This document shows, in pieces, positions 6,372 to 12,165 of a DNA stretch of 12,165 bases. The DNA comes from Lachnospiraceae bacterium. GTDB taxonomy: Bacteria; Bacillota; Clostridia; Lachnospirales; Lachnospiraceae. A program made the position numbers and the translations under genes. The stretch is from NCBI GenBank assembly GCA_003489085.1, contig DNJM01000174.1, positions 9,706 through 21,870 of the forward strand. Direction: 5' to 3'. The notes below the pieces were generated by a model. The model was given only the letters and a program-made list of their open reading frames with translations, was not told the DNA's origin and ran no database searches. Position 1 is the first letter of the stretch. Every line of letters begins with the position of its first letter.

Positions 6372-8531
6372 CTATCTTTCTATTCCCTTCATGGTCAGCT
6401 GGATCCTTTTTTTCTGTACATCCACGCTCATGACCTTCACTTCCACAATATCTCCTACACTGACAACCTCCAACGGATGCTTCACAAACTTCTTATCCGT
6501 CAGCTGTGAAATATGTACCAGGCCATCCTGGTGTACCCCGATATCCACAAATACACCAAAGTCAATCACATTCCGCACAGTGCCTTTTAATATCATACCT
6601 GGCTTCAGATCCTTCCTCTCCAGTACATCGGTCCGCAAAATCGGCCTTGGCATCTCTTCTCTCGGATCCCTTCCCGGCTTCTCCAGCTCTTTTACAATAT
6701 CCCGCAGAGTCAGTTCTCCGATCTGCAGCTCTGCCGCAAGTTTCTTATAATCCTGTATCTTTTGAGAAAGCCGGGTCAGCTTCTCTCCTTTCAGATCCTC
6801 CGGCTGATACCCCATTCGTTTCAGAAGCTGTTCTGCAGCCTCATAGGATTCCGGATGCACGCTGGTGCTGTCCAGTGGATTTTTGCCATCCAGAATCCGC
6901 ATAAAACCAGCGCACTGCTCGAATGCCTTCGGTCCCAGCTTCGTTACCTTCAGCAGCTGGCGGCGTTCTGTAAACTTTCCATTTTCTTCTCTGTATGCCA
7001 CAATATTCTTTGCAATGGTACCGCTGATCCCTGAGATATAAGAAAGCAGAGGGGCCGAAGCCGTATTCAGATCGACGCCGACACGGTTGACACAATCTTC
7101 CACAACTCCGGATAACGCCTCGCTCAACTTTTTCTGGTTCATATCGTGCTGATACTGACCCACACCAATCGATTTCGGATCAATCTTTACCAGCTCTGCC
7201 AGCGGATCCTGCAGTCTCCTTGCAATAGATGCCGCACTTCTCTGTCCTACATCGAAGTTCGGGAACTCTTCTGTCGCCAGCTTACTTGCAGAGTAAACAG
7301 ACGCCCCGGCTTCATTTACAATCACGTACTGCACTTTCTCAGGAATCTCTTTCAGCAGCTCAACAATGATCTGTTCGGATTCCCTGGAAGCAGTCCCGTT
7401 TCCAACGGAAATCAAGGTCACATGATACTTGCGGATCAGTTTTTTCAGCGTTTCCTTCGCCGCAGCAATTTTCGCCGGGGTCGTCGGCGCCGTCGGATAA
7501 ATAACCGTTGTATCCAGCACCTTTCCGGTTGCATCTACTACTGCCAGCTTACATCCGGTACGGAAAGCCGGATCCCATCCCAGTACCACCTGACCGACAA
7601 TCGGCGGCTGCATCAGAAGCTGTGTCAGGTTCTTACCGAATACTTTAATGGCCCCCTCTTCTGCCTGTTCGGTCAGATCATTCCGGATCTCCCTTTCAAT
7701 AGCCGGCGCAATCAGACGCTTATAGCTGTCTTCTATCGTCTCTTTTAAAATCGATGTGGTATGTGGATTATCCGATGTCAGAAGCTTTTTTTCCAGATAA
7801 CGCAGGATCTTTTCCTCCGGTGCTTCAATTTTCACGCTCAGAACCTTTTCCTTTTCACCTCTGTTCAGTGCCAGAATCCTGTGTCCGGCCAGCTTCTTTA
7901 CCGGCTCCTCAAACTGGTAATACATTTCGTATACGCTTGACTCTTCCGGATTTTTCGCTGCGGAAGTCAGCTTACCTTCCTTTACCGTCAGATTTCTTAT
8001 ATAAGTACGGTAATCCGCTTCATCAGAAATATATTCTGCCAGAATATCCTTGGCTCCAGCGATCGCTTCTTCTGCCGAATGCACTCCTTTTTCCGGATCC
8101 ACATAAGCCGCTGCTACTTCGACAAGGGGCATCTTTGTCTTCTGCAGCTGAATCAGTACCGCCAGCGGCTCCAGCCCTTTCTCCTTGGCAATGGTTGCAC
8201 GCGTCCGGCGTTTCGGTCTGTATGGCCGATACAGATCTTCTACCGTCACCAGCGTTTCCGCTGCAAGAATCTGCTTTTTCAGTTCTTCCGTAAGCTTTCC
8301 CTGTTCTGCGATACTGCCGAGCACCTGTTCCTTTTTTTCTTCCAGATTGCGCAGATAGTTCAGCCGCTCATACAGATTTCGAAGCTGTTCATCATTTAAC
8401 GCCCCGGTGGCTTCCTTACGATAACGGGATATAAACGGGATCGTATTTCCTTCGTCAATTAATTTTACCGCCGCGTCAACCTGCCAACGCTTCACGCCTA
8501 ATTCTTCTGTCAATTTCTGATTCATATCCAT
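6372..8531 (-). CDS. tex: Tex-type RNA-binding transcription accessory protein
   Basis: Conserved cytoplasmic nucleic-acid-binding protein, homologous to the core of eukaryotic Spt6 and linked to transcription elongation and RNA handling. At 719 residues it is normal Tex length. Visible order: N-terminal helical region with NTIPFISRYRKEATG (29-43) and the VEDLYRPYRPKRRTRA segment (97-112); a YqgF/RNase H-like domain with LGWDPAFRTGCKLA (317-330) and GNGTASRE (378-385); helix-hairpin-helix repeats around ELVKIDPKSIGVGQYQHD (446-463) and ISGISGTIAKNIVAYRE (499-515); and a C-terminal S1 RNA-binding domain (about 642-714) with GTVRNVIDFGVFVDIG and DGLVHISQL. The ATG at 8531 has AAAGG 10 nt upstream; the second in-frame ATG at 8525 is too far from it. 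It appears monocistronic, with its own promoter and terminator. No defects seen. Confidence 0.97.
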   Translation of the reverse strand: MDMNQKLTEELGVKRWQVDAAVKLIDEGNTIPFISRYRKEATGALNDEQLRNLYERLNYLRNLEEKKEQVLGSIAEQGKLTEELKKQILAAETLVTVEDLYRPYRPKRRTRATIAKEKGLEPLAVLIQLQKTKMPLVEVAAAYVDPEKGVHSAEEAIAGAKDILAEYISDEADYRTYIRNLTVKEGKLTSAAKNPEESSVYEMYYQFEEPVKKLAGHRILALNRGEKEKVLSVKIEAPEEKILRYLEKKLLTSDNPHTTSILKETIEDSYKRLIAPAIEREIRNDLTEQAEEGAIKVFGKNLTQLLMQPPIVGQVVLGWDPAFRTGCKLAVVDATGKVLDTTVIYPTAPTTPAKIAAAKETLKKLIRKYHVTLISVGNGTASRESEQIIVELLKEIPEKVQYVIVNEAGASVYSASKLATEEFPNFDVGQRSAASIARRLQDPLAELVKIDPKSIGVGQYQHDMNQKKLSEALSGVVEDCVNRVGVDLNTASAPLLSYISGISGTIAKNIVAYREENGKFTERRQLLKVTKLGPKAFEQCAGFMRILDGKNPLDSTSVHPESYEAAEQLLKRMGYQPEDLKGEKLTRLSQKIQDYKKLAAELQIGELTLRDIVKELEKPGRDPREEMPRPILRTDVLERKDLKPGMILKGTVRNVIDFGVFVDIGVHQDGLVHISQLTDKKFVKHPLEVVSVGDIVEVKVMSVDVQKKRIQLTMKGIER

Positions 8532-8546
8532 AGTTCTATTACCTTT

Positions 8547-8570
8547 CTCATTATATCACTTCATAATGAG
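8547..8570 (-). promoter_or_regulatory. 8-bp inverted repeat at the predicted 5' end of tex mRNA
   Basis: CTCATTAT (8547-8554) and ATAATGAG (8563-8570) are exact reverse complements around 8 nt. The repeat starts within a few bases of the predicted tex transcript start and ends next to the ribosome site. It is flanked by a 10-bp direct repeat, AGTTCTATTA, at 8532-8541 and 8569-8578. It could be a 5' mRNA hairpin or an operator; which is unknown. Confidence 0.5.
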
Positions 8571-8574
8571 TTCT

Positions 8575-8603
8575 ATTATAGCGCTGATTCTCCTTTTCGG
8601 CAA
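8575..8603 (-). promoter_or_regulatory. Predicted promoter of tex
   Basis: The minus strand shows TTGCCG (8598-8603; 4 of 6 consensus bases), a 17-nt spacer and a perfect TATAAT (8575-8580), placing the transcript start near 8568. Another TATAAT at 8550-8555 lacks a -35 box and is too near the start codon. Confidence 0.65.
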
Positions 8604-8616
8604 GTCGGCACGACTT
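8602..8616. promoter_or_regulatory. 15-bp palindrome between tex and tetR
   Basis: AAGTCG-GCA-CGACTT is a perfect 6-bp inverted repeat with a 3-nt centre. It overlaps the last two bases of the tex -35 box (8598-8603) and lies about 40 bp upstream of the tetR -35 box. Shape and place fit an operator, perhaps for the neighbouring TetR protein, but no target is proven. Confidence 0.4.
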
Positions 8617-8655
8617 ATATCCATAGTTTGCAAAACAGAGGATGCTCTATTTTTC

Positions 8656-8684
8656 TTGTCATTTTTAAGGCCATATGCTATACT
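8656..8684 (+). promoter_or_regulatory. Predicted promoter of the tetR-type gene
   Basis: TTGTCA (8656-8661), a 17-nt spacer and TATACT (8679-8684) give a near-consensus sigma-A promoter, with a start near 8691 and a leader of about 80 nt. Confidence 0.75.
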
Positions 8685-8706
8685 GAAGATACTGTCAATC
8701 GGCCGG

Positions 8707-8724
8707 CAGCAGCATTGTCTGCTG
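8707..8724 (+). promoter_or_regulatory. Inverted repeat in the tetR leader
   Basis: CAGCAG-CATTGT-CTGCTG is a perfect 6-bp inverted repeat about 16 nt after the predicted transcript start. It could form a weak mRNA hairpin or serve as an autoregulatory operator downstream of the promoter. Nothing decides between these. Confidence 0.35.
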
Positions 8725-8757
8725 TGCTGACTGTTTGCAGGACTTAATGAGCGGTAC

Positions 8758-8762
8758 GGAGG
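8758..8762 (+). promoter_or_regulatory. Ribosome binding site setting the tetR-type start at 8771
   Basis: GGAGG sits 8 nt before the ATG at 8771. The longer in-frame start (TTG at 8735) has no comparable site and would put this GGAGG inside the coding region. Confidence 0.75.
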
Positions 8763-8770
8763 AATATCAC

Positions 8771-9391
8771 ATGAACGATAGACCAGGGGAGGAAAACCTT
8801 TCCAGGCAGCAGCTGAAATCCAGACACACGAAAGAAAAGATCTTTCAGGCTGCCAAACAAATCTTACAGACAGAAGGGTATGAAGCCCTTTCGATAAAAA
8901 ACATATGCGAAAAGGCCGGCGTATCCAACGGAAGCTTCTATCATCATTTCCAGACAAAGGACGACCTTCTTTCCTATTATATAGAAGATCAGCCGAGTAT
9001 CAATCCGGATCTGTTGGCAGTACCTGCAGATCTGAAGGAGGTGCGGGAAACGATCATTTCCGTCTACCTGAATTATGTTGCCTATTGCCGTGACCTGGGC
9101 GTCACCTTTATAGCAAATTATTATACTCCGAAGAATCAGGCGCTGAATCCGGAAACGCGGACAAAGAGACCCTATCCCATTACAACTGTACGCTCCTATC
9201 TGGAGAAGGCCATGGAAGCCGGCGTACTTCCACAGCATCTGAATCTTGAGGAAATCACAACCGATATCCGGATGCTGGTCATCGGCAATGTATTTGAATG
9301 GAGTATGCGGAATGGCGAACCGGATTTTGAAGGGAATGTAAGACGTTCCATCGGTACGTATCTGGATGGAGTATTGGATGGCAAAGATTAA
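8771..9391 (+). CDS. TetR/AcrR-family transcriptional regulator
   Basis: Predicted one-component repressor of 206 residues, the usual TetR size. After a polar 18-residue lead, the DNA-binding domain spans about 19-66: TKEKIFQAAKQILQTEGYEA, then the helix-turn-helix SIKNICEKAGVSNGSFYHHF (41-60) and QTKDDLL. The remaining helical part (about 70-206) is the ligand and dimer domain and shows nothing that names a ligand. It is the only plus-strand gene here: divergent from tex and convergent with the M20 peptidase gene, with its own promoter and a shared terminator. Its target is not evident; candidates are itself, the tex/tetR intergenic palindromes, or the MFS-M20 operon beyond its 3' end. Weak similarity among TetR C-terminal domains prevents a finer call. 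Confidence 0.92.
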   Translation: MNDRPGEENLSRQQLKSRHTKEKIFQAAKQILQTEGYEALSIKNICEKAGVSNGSFYHHFQTKDDLLSYYIEDQPSINPDLLAVPADLKEVRETIISVYLNYVAYCRDLGVTFIANYYTPKNQALNPETRTKRPYPITTVRSYLEKAMEAGVLPQHLNLEEITTDIRMLVIGNVFEWSMRNGEPDFEGNVRRSIGTYLDGVLDGKD

Positions 9392-9399
9392 TTTTTATA

Positions 9400-9432
9400 G
9401 CAAAAGAGGATCCAGTATGGATCCTCTTTTGC
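9400..9432. terminator. Bidirectional terminator between tetR and the M20 peptidase gene
   Basis: GCAAAAGAGGATCC (9400-9413) and GGATCCTCTTTTGC (9419-9432) form a perfect 14-bp stem with a 5-nt loop. It lies 8 nt after the tetR stop and 15 nt after the peptidase stop. The T-rich arm serves each direction, so it should end both convergent transcripts. Confidence 0.88.
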
Positions 9433-9447
9433 ATTACAGTACTCTAT

Positions 9448-10698
9448 TTATGACAAGAACTCCAGTGCAGACAAAGCATGAATCTGTGCAATCTTGACCA
9501 TTTCTTCAATAGAAACATGCTCATCCGGTCCGCCAAGACCATACGGTGTCAGACCACAGTTAATGGTAGGAATCCCTTTGCTCAGGCGGTATAATCTGGC
9601 GTCAGATGCTCCCACCCGGAAAGTCACAACCACTTCCTTATTCAGAACCTTTTCGCTCTTTTCCCGCACAATCCTAAACAGGATATCCTCGGGATCGGAC
9701 CAGTTTGCCTCGTAACTCCGTGTCACCATGCATGTTACACCTTCAATATCAGCCAGAATTTCTTCTATTTTCTGAAGGATCTCCGTCGTTGTAGCACCTG
9801 CCGGAATACGGATATCTGCCTCTGCACTGGCAGATGCCGGTACCAGATTTGGCGAAATACCTCCCTGGATGGTTCCAAAGTTAACTGTGATCTTCTGCAG
9901 AATTTCGGTTTCACCCGGACCGGCGCCTCTTTCAGAAATCTCCGCACTCTTTAAGATCGCGTCCCGTACATTTTCCGGCATATGGACCGGCAGTTCCGGA
10001 ATCTCTGTATTAATTCTACGAATTGCTTCAATCAGCCGATTAATCGCGCTGATTCCCTTATGAAGATGGGCCCCATGCGCTGATTTGCCCAAAGCATCCA
10101 GCCGTATCCAGAGCAGTCCCTTTTGCCCAAACCGCAGCGAATCAGGGGCTCCTACGTCCGCACAGATCATGGCATCACCGGAGGCTTCTTCTACCGTGTC
10201 CAGTAGATACTGTGTTCCTCTGTCGCTCATAGCTTCCTCATCTCCGGCCATAGTCAGCACAATCTCACCATTCCACAGATCTTTATGCTTCGCCAGAATC
10301 CTTACCGCCGTAATAAAGCATGCTATGCCGCCTTTCATATCTGAAGAACCTCTTCCCCAGATATAGCCGTCCCTGACACTTCCCGACCATGGAGATTCTG
10401 TCCACAGGCTATGATCTCCTGCCGGATAGGTATCCAGATGTCCATTAAAAACCAGTCTTTTTCCAGGCTTTCCGCTGTTGATTCGTACTACCATACTCTG
10501 CACCGGTTCTTCCTTCATATGGAAAGTAATATCTGCATCCGTGATCTTCTGTGCAATATATTCTTTTAGAAATTCCGCCATTCTTTTCGTATCGGAAGGC
10601 GGTGTTTCACTTGGAATTTTCACCAGCTCCGCACAGAGCTGAACCATATCCTCTTTTAACTCTTCGATTTCTTTATTCAATACCTCAGTTATTTCCAT
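9448..10698 (-). CDS. M20-family metallopeptidase/deacylase (ArgE/DapE-like)
   Basis: Predicted cytoplasmic di-zinc amidohydrolase that removes an acyl or aminoacyl group, as in ArgE, DapE, carboxypeptidase G2 and dipeptidases. From the ATG at 10698 it has 416 residues, normal for the family. The active site is complete: NGHLDT with metal ligand His87 and Asp89, WGRGSSDMKGG with bridging Asp120, AGDEEA with general base Glu154 and ligand Glu155, Asp181 in CADVGAP as a likely further ligand, and His394 in GPDEHV. The inserted dimerisation domain (about 192-305) includes the conserved ALGKSAHGAH (His208). GGGAGG 6 nt upstream favours 10698 over the in-frame ATG at 10731, which overlaps the transporter gene. 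The gene follows that transporter by 16 nt, suggesting it acts on the imported compound. The substrate cannot be read from the sequence. Confidence 0.94.
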   Translation of the reverse strand: MEITEVLNKEIEELKEDMVQLCAELVKIPSETPPSDTKRMAEFLKEYIAQKITDADITFHMKEEPVQSMVVRINSGKPGKRLVFNGHLDTYPAGDHSLWTESPWSGSVRDGYIWGRGSSDMKGGIACFITAVRILAKHKDLWNGEIVLTMAGDEEAMSDRGTQYLLDTVEEASGDAMICADVGAPDSLRFGQKGLLWIRLDALGKSAHGAHLHKGISAINRLIEAIRRINTEIPELPVHMPENVRDAILKSAEISERGAGPGETEILQKITVNFGTIQGGISPNLVPASASAEADIRIPAGATTTEILQKIEEILADIEGVTCMVTRSYEANWSDPEDILFRIVREKSEKVLNKEVVVTFRVGASDARLYRLSKGIPTINCGLTPYGLGGPDEHVSIEEMVKIAQIHALSALEFLS

Positions 10699-10704
10699 AA
10701 CCTT

Positions 10705-10710
10705 CCTCCC
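10705..10710 (-). promoter_or_regulatory. Ribosome binding site setting the M20 peptidase start at 10698
   Basis: GGGAGG on the minus strand, 6 nt before the ATG, lies between the MFS stop codon and the chosen start. This argues against the overlapping start at 10731. Confidence 0.75.
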
Positions 10711-10714
10711 AGCT

Positions 10715-11971
10715 TTAATACTGAATCTCATCTTTATCCTTCCGGTAGAACAGACACCATATGATAGACAATGCTAAAGCAGCCACCAGAACGATCAACG
10801 CCACTTTATATCCCTGCGGATTATAGCTTCCGTCTGCCATTGGCTCATACATATCGATAATCCAGCCTACTCCCGATTGTATCACTGTTGACATAATAAA
10901 TACCAGCATATTGTAGGTTGTCTGCACTCGTCCTGCCAGCTTCGCATCAAACATAGAAGAAAAAATCGGATATGTCAGTAATGAAAACGGTCCAAGGAAT
11001 ACGAATACAGGCCATAAAATATTCCCATATTGTGGGAAAATGACAATCAATCCAAGTACAACCGTATAAATACTCATGGAAATCAGTGTCACGTTAATAA
11101 CCTTCATACCGATTTTGGCTTTCAGGAAATTTGCAACAAATCCATTGATCAGATAACCTATCGTAATGGCAAAGGAACAAATAAATAACAGATTCGGCAC
11201 ATTTTCCGGACTGCTGTGAAATACATCGCGGTACCACGGGCCAATCCAAAGCGAATTCAACGCAAGATAGATTGCCTGGCCGAATACAGCAATGGGAGCC
11301 AGTCTCCAGAATTTCCCGGATACTGCTATTTTCAAAGTACCCTTAAACTGCTGCTGAATATTTTCCCCTACATTTACCTCATCTGGATGACGCGGTGAGA
11401 AAAAGAGCAGTATAGCTACGCCCAGTGTTAAGCCTCCCAGTGCCAGAAATACACCTCTCCAGCTGATAAATCCAAGAGCTGCATTAATGGGAGTTGTGGC
11501 TACCATACCACCGACGCCGCCGACAAAGGACTCCAGACTGTTATACATAGGTAATTTTTCCTTTGGCAGCCAGTCACCGAATGCCTTATAAGCCGCCATC
11601 AGACATCCAGATACACCGAGACCTACCAGCGCACGGCCGATAAATAAAAATGTTACGCTCGGTGCTGCAGCAAATACTACACATCCTAATACGCCAAACA
11701 GCATAAATCCTGAAAGTGTTCTTCCCGGGCCATACCGATCCAGACATACGCCAAGCGGAATCTGTGCAATTGCAAAACTTAGAAAATATGCACTTGTCAT
11801 CATTCCAAGATTGCTGGCACTCATATGAAATGTTTCAATAAAAGTTGGAGATAACACACTGTTAATCGTTCTCAATAAGCACGACATAAAAAATGCCAAT
11901 GCAAATGGTATGAACAGTCTTATAAAAAAGGCTGCTGATGTAGGCTGTTGATGTTGCTTTGTTGAACTCAT
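10715..11971 (-). CDS. Major facilitator superfamily (MFS) transporter
   Basis: Predicted 12-helix secondary transporter in the cytoplasmic membrane, 418 residues. Hydrophobic segments lie near 18-38, 53-77, 84-104, 107-127, 147-167, 170-192, 222-243, 258-280, 291-311, 318-340, 349-371 and 388-409, with the usual central loop (about 193-221). The MFS motif A appears as PLGVCLDRYGPGRTL (72-86) in the loop between helices 2 and 3, and Arg34 lies in helix 1. GRALVGLGVSG (112-122) resembles the helix-4 signature. GAGGAGGG 5 nt upstream sets the ATG at 11971. The frame continues upstream to a TTG at 12058, but that would add an acidic, Glu-rich stretch with no ribosome site. It is first in an operon with an M20 peptidase, so uptake of an acylated amino acid, small peptide or related organic acid is plausible. 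Export cannot be excluded. Confidence 0.92.
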   Translation of the reverse strand: MSSTKQHQQPTSAAFFIRLFIPFALAFFMSCLLRTINSVLSPTFIETFHMSASNLGMMTSAYFLSFAIAQIPLGVCLDRYGPGRTLSGFMLFGVLGCVVFAAAPSVTFLFIGRALVGLGVSGCLMAAYKAFGDWLPKEKLPMYNSLESFVGGVGGMVATTPINAALGFISWRGVFLALGGLTLGVAILLFFSPRHPDEVNVGENIQQQFKGTLKIAVSGKFWRLAPIAVFGQAIYLALNSLWIGPWYRDVFHSSPENVPNLLFICSFAITIGYLINGFVANFLKAKIGMKVINVTLISMSIYTVVLGLIVIFPQYGNILWPVFVFLGPFSLLTYPIFSSMFDAKLAGRVQTTYNMLVFIMSTVIQSGVGWIIDMYEPMADGSYNPQGYKVALIVLVAALALSIIWCLFYRKDKDEIQY

Positions 11972-11976
11972 AAAAT

Positions 11977-11984
11977 CCCTCCTC
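11977..11984 (-). promoter_or_regulatory. Ribosome binding site setting the MFS start at 11971
   Basis: GAGGAGGG on the minus strand, 5 nt before the ATG, is close to the ideal Shine-Dalgarno sequence. It rules in the 418-residue product over longer in-frame starts. Confidence 0.8.
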
Positions 11985-12111
11985 TGTTCTTTTTCTTCTT
12001 CCTCTCCGGACATTTGATCTTTCAATGCATGCATACAGTTAATCAACAGATTACTCAAAGATATTTTTTATCGCTATTATTTTTCTTTTCGTAATTTATT
12101 AGATTAACAAA

Positions 12112-12122
12112 CGAAACTTTCG
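12112..12122. promoter_or_regulatory. Palindrome at the transcript start of the MFS operon
   Basis: CGAAA-C-TTTCG is an 11-bp palindrome with 5-bp arms, placed just downstream of the predicted +1. A binding protein there would block initiation or early elongation. The binder is unknown; no regulator gene lies beside it in the window on this side. Confidence 0.4.
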
Positions 12123-12130
12123 ATATCTGA

Positions 12131-12159
12131 ATCATAGCACACTTTTTTCAAAATGTAAA
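12131..12159 (-). promoter_or_regulatory. Predicted promoter of the MFS-M20 operon
   Basis: The minus strand shows TTTACA (12154-12159), a 17-nt spacer and TATGAT (12131-12136), each one base from consensus, with a start near 12124. It is the only good promoter upstream of the transporter gene within the window. Confidence 0.72.
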
Positions 12160-12165
12160 CAAATA

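Larger units (their letters stand above)
11972..12124 (-). other. Long 5' leader of the MFS-M20 operon
   Basis: About 150 nt separate the predicted transcript start (near 12124) from the MFS start codon. The leader is A-rich, holds the self-complementary decamer ATGCATGCAT (12025-12034) and runs into a purine-rich stretch before the ribosome site. There is no T-box, known riboswitch or terminator-like hairpin that I can recognise. The last 87 nt are open in frame with the transporter gene, but starts there have no ribosome site. Confidence 0.4.

Noticed and set aside
7146..7748. A 200-codon plus-strand frame opposite tex, with several similar ones nearby
   Set aside because: Antisense to the conserved Tex coding sequence with low-complexity translation and no promoter or ribosome site.
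8550..8555. A second TATAAT just upstream of tex
   Set aside because: No acceptable -35 hexamer 16-18 nt upstream, and it would leave only about 12 nt before the start codon; it is better explained as part of the inverted repeat.
11972..12058. A 29-residue N-terminal extension of the MFS transporter
   Set aside because: It needs a TTG start (or an unsupported internal ATG) with no ribosome site, whereas GAGGAGGG sits just before the ATG at 11971.
1..12165. Defence system, prophage, mobile element, CRISPR or toxin-antitoxin
   Set aside because: All ten genes fall in transport, regulation, peptidase or Tex families; no transposase, integrase, repeat-spacer array or terminal inverted repeat was seen.

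Overview
The window looks like chromosomal DNA from an anaerobic Gram-positive of the Clostridia, most likely a Lachnospiraceae-type gut bacterium. This is inferred from strong GGAGG-type ribosome sites, moderate GC, consensus sigma-A promoters with 17-nt spacers, tight operons and a lipoprotein-type solute-binding protein. No reference search was possible, so the taxon is a guess. There are ten protein-coding genes, nine on the minus strand and one on the plus strand, and no stretch over 300 bases without a gene. No tRNA, rRNA, CRISPR, insertion sequence or phage gene was seen.

Reading along the minus strand from the right edge, the first unit is a two-gene operon: a major facilitator superfamily (MFS) transporter followed 16 nt later by an M20-family (ArgE/DapE-like) metallopeptidase. 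A promoter with a 17-nt spacer lies near the right edge. A 14-bp-stem terminator after the peptidase is shared with a convergent TetR-family regulator gene on the plus strand. The regulator is divergent from tex, which encodes the Tex RNA-binding transcription accessory protein. The 239-bp tex/tetR gap holds one promoter in each direction and three inverted repeats.

After tex and its terminator comes a six-gene unit: a GntR/FCD-family regulator, two oligopeptide/dipeptide permeases (OppB- and OppC-like), two ATPases (OppD- and OppF-like) and the peptide-binding lipoprotein. The last gene runs off the left edge, with 508 codons visible. A perfect-consensus promoter (TTGACA, 17 nt, TATAAT) drives this unit, and palindromes overlap its -35 box, consistent with autoregulation by the GntR protein. 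The regulator is therefore the first gene and the binding protein the last. An 8-bp perfect hairpin overlapping the oppF stop separates the binding-protein gene from the rest.

Functionally this is peptide and amino-acid scavenging: ATP-driven peptide import from one operon, and an MFS carrier with a deacylase/dipeptidase-type enzyme from another, with housekeeping tex between. Every gene belongs to a known family and I found no convincing novel system. The items most worth checking are regulatory: the gntR operator, the oppF/binding-protein hairpin, the tex 5'-end inverted repeat, the palindrome between tex and tetR, and the +1 palindrome and long leader of the MFS operon.
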